Shown here one piece after another: positions 63,441 to 64,000 of a stretch of 64,000 nt of DNA. Source of the stretch: CBDUEF01 sp018063485 (GTDB lineage Bacteria; Pseudomonadota; Alphaproteobacteria; Rhodobacterales; Rhodobacteraceae); the NCBI GenBank assembly GCA_037045435.1, contig JBAOID010000018.1, positions 124,001 to 188,000 on the forward strand, written 5' to 3'. The notes below the pieces were generated by a model. It saw only the letters and a program-made list of their open reading frames with translations, did no database searches and was not told the DNA's origin. Within the stretch, counting starts at the first letter, position 1; every line of letters begins with the position of its first letter. Both the position numbers and the translations under genes were made by a program.

Positions 63441-64000
63441 CTAGATTTTGGCATAGCCGATGGATTGCAGCGCCTGCGCGATCTCATCAAGGACAGCCGG
63501 ATCGTCGATGGTGGCCGGCATTTTCCACTCGGCGCCATCGGCAATCTTCACCATGGTGCCGCGCAAGATCTTGCCCGAGCGGGTTTTCGGCAAACGCTCG
63601 ACCACGACTGCGCGTTTGAAATCGGCAACCGGCCCGATCCGCTCGCGCATCAGTTTCACACATTCCGCCACCACCTCGGCAGGGTCGCGGTTCGCGCCTT
63701 TGTTCAGGCAGAGGAATCCGACCGGGCTTTGGCCTTTCAGATCGTCGGCCACGCCAATCACGGCGGCTTCGGCGACATCGGGATGGTTGGTCAACACTTC
63801 TTCCATCGCGCCTGTGGAGAGCCGGTGGCCCGCGACGTTGATCACGTCATCGGTGCGCGCCATGATGTAAAGATAGCCGTCCTCATCAACATAGCCCGCG
63901 TCGCCGGTTTCATAATAGCCGGGGAAATGGGCAAGATAGCTTTTCTTGAACCGCTCCTCTGCGTTCCAGAGATTGGGCAAAGTGCCGGGGGGCAGCGGCA
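63441..64000 (-). CDS. prpE: Propionyl-CoA synthetase (PrpE), C-terminal part, truncated by the window edge
   Basis: The C-terminal 185 or so residues of an acyl-adenylate-forming enzyme: FPGYYETGDAGYVDEDGYLYIMARTDDVINVAGHRLSTG includes the hinge Asp, and LPKTRSGKILRGTMVKIADG holds the catalytic Lys. The PGTLPNLWNAEERFKKSYL opening is more like PrpE than acetyl-CoA synthetase. The 5' end lies outside the window at position 64000. Confidence 0.85.
   Translation of the reverse strand, partial: PLPPGTLPNLWNAEERFKKSYLAHFPGYYETGDAGYVDEDGYLYIMARTDDVINVAGHRLSTGAMEEVLTNHPDVAEAAVIGVADDLKGQSPVGFLCLNKGANRDPAEVVAECVKLMRERIGPVADFKRAVVVERLPKTRSGKILRGTMVKIADGAEWKMPATIDDPAVLDEIAQALQSIGYAKI

Noticed and set aside
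1..64000. Mobile genetic elements or prophage
   Set aside because: No transposase, integrase, phage or plasmid gene was recognised; only short palindromic repeats are present.

Overview
The window looks like a chromosomal segment of an alphaproteobacterium of the Rhodobacteraceae/Paracoccaceae group. The reasons are high GC, Rhodobacter-type gene content (argD-argF pair, short HisG with HisZ, a Hint-domain secreted protein, DUF1489, SlyX, class II ribonucleotide reductase, split xdhABC), perfect FNR/FnrL boxes, and the family-typical 'AAATATCC' palindromic intergenic repeat. I see no tRNA, rRNA, CRISPR array, insertion sequence or phage gene. Gene density is very high: no gene-free stretch exceeds 300 bases, and many neighbours overlap by ATGA or GTGA.

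Layout. 1-6.6 kb: arginine biosynthesis (argD, argF), a DUF1993 protein, an MFS transporter, a NIDO+Hint secreted protein and an aldose epimerase. 6.7-9.6 kb: zinc uptake locus znuA / zur-znuC-znuB, divergent around a near-perfect Zur box. 9.7-17.4 kb: a dimethylglycine/sarcosine dehydrogenase-like flavoprotein, an EF-hand protein, an AhpD-like protein, a GH25 lysozyme lipoprotein, a DUF938 methyltransferase, a DAO-family oxidase and sulfide:quinone reductase. The AhpD-like gene and sqr share an operator-like motif. 17.5-26.9 kb: one leftward unit xdhA-xdhB-xdhC-(BMP-type ABC transporter), probably purine uptake joined to purine oxidation. 27.1-38.3 kb: mostly housekeeping (dnaE, slyX, hisS-hisZ-hisG, nrdJ).

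38.5-51.3 kb is the most complete specialised system, a hydroxyproline catabolic island. It has an uptake ABC transporter, a D-hydroxyproline oxidase, 4-hydroxyproline epimerase, aconitase-X-type cis-3-hydroxyproline dehydratase, a second proline-racemase-family enzyme (likely trans-3-hydroxyproline dehydratase, with an unusual Ser/Thr pair), alpha-ketoglutarate semialdehyde dehydrogenase, a pyrroline-2-carboxylate reductase-like enzyme, a pyrroline-4-hydroxy-2-carboxylate deaminase and a GntR/FCD regulator. Two nearly identical inverted repeats (consensus TGTATACAnnTTGTATGC) sit in its promoters and are the probable operators. 51.4-59.4 kb: a LysR regulator and a dipeptide-type ABC transporter ending in a CocE-type hydrolase. 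59.5-64 kb: small membrane proteins, an alpha/beta hydrolase, glyA, nadK and the 3' part of a propionyl-CoA synthetase gene.

Caution on reading frames: at least 25 single-base frame breaks fall in about 17 otherwise well-conserved genes, including essential dnaE and several biosynthetic genes. Many sit in short homopolymers. This pattern points to sequencing or assembly indels, not decay, so I annotate these as single genes spanning the breaks and give the approximate break positions.
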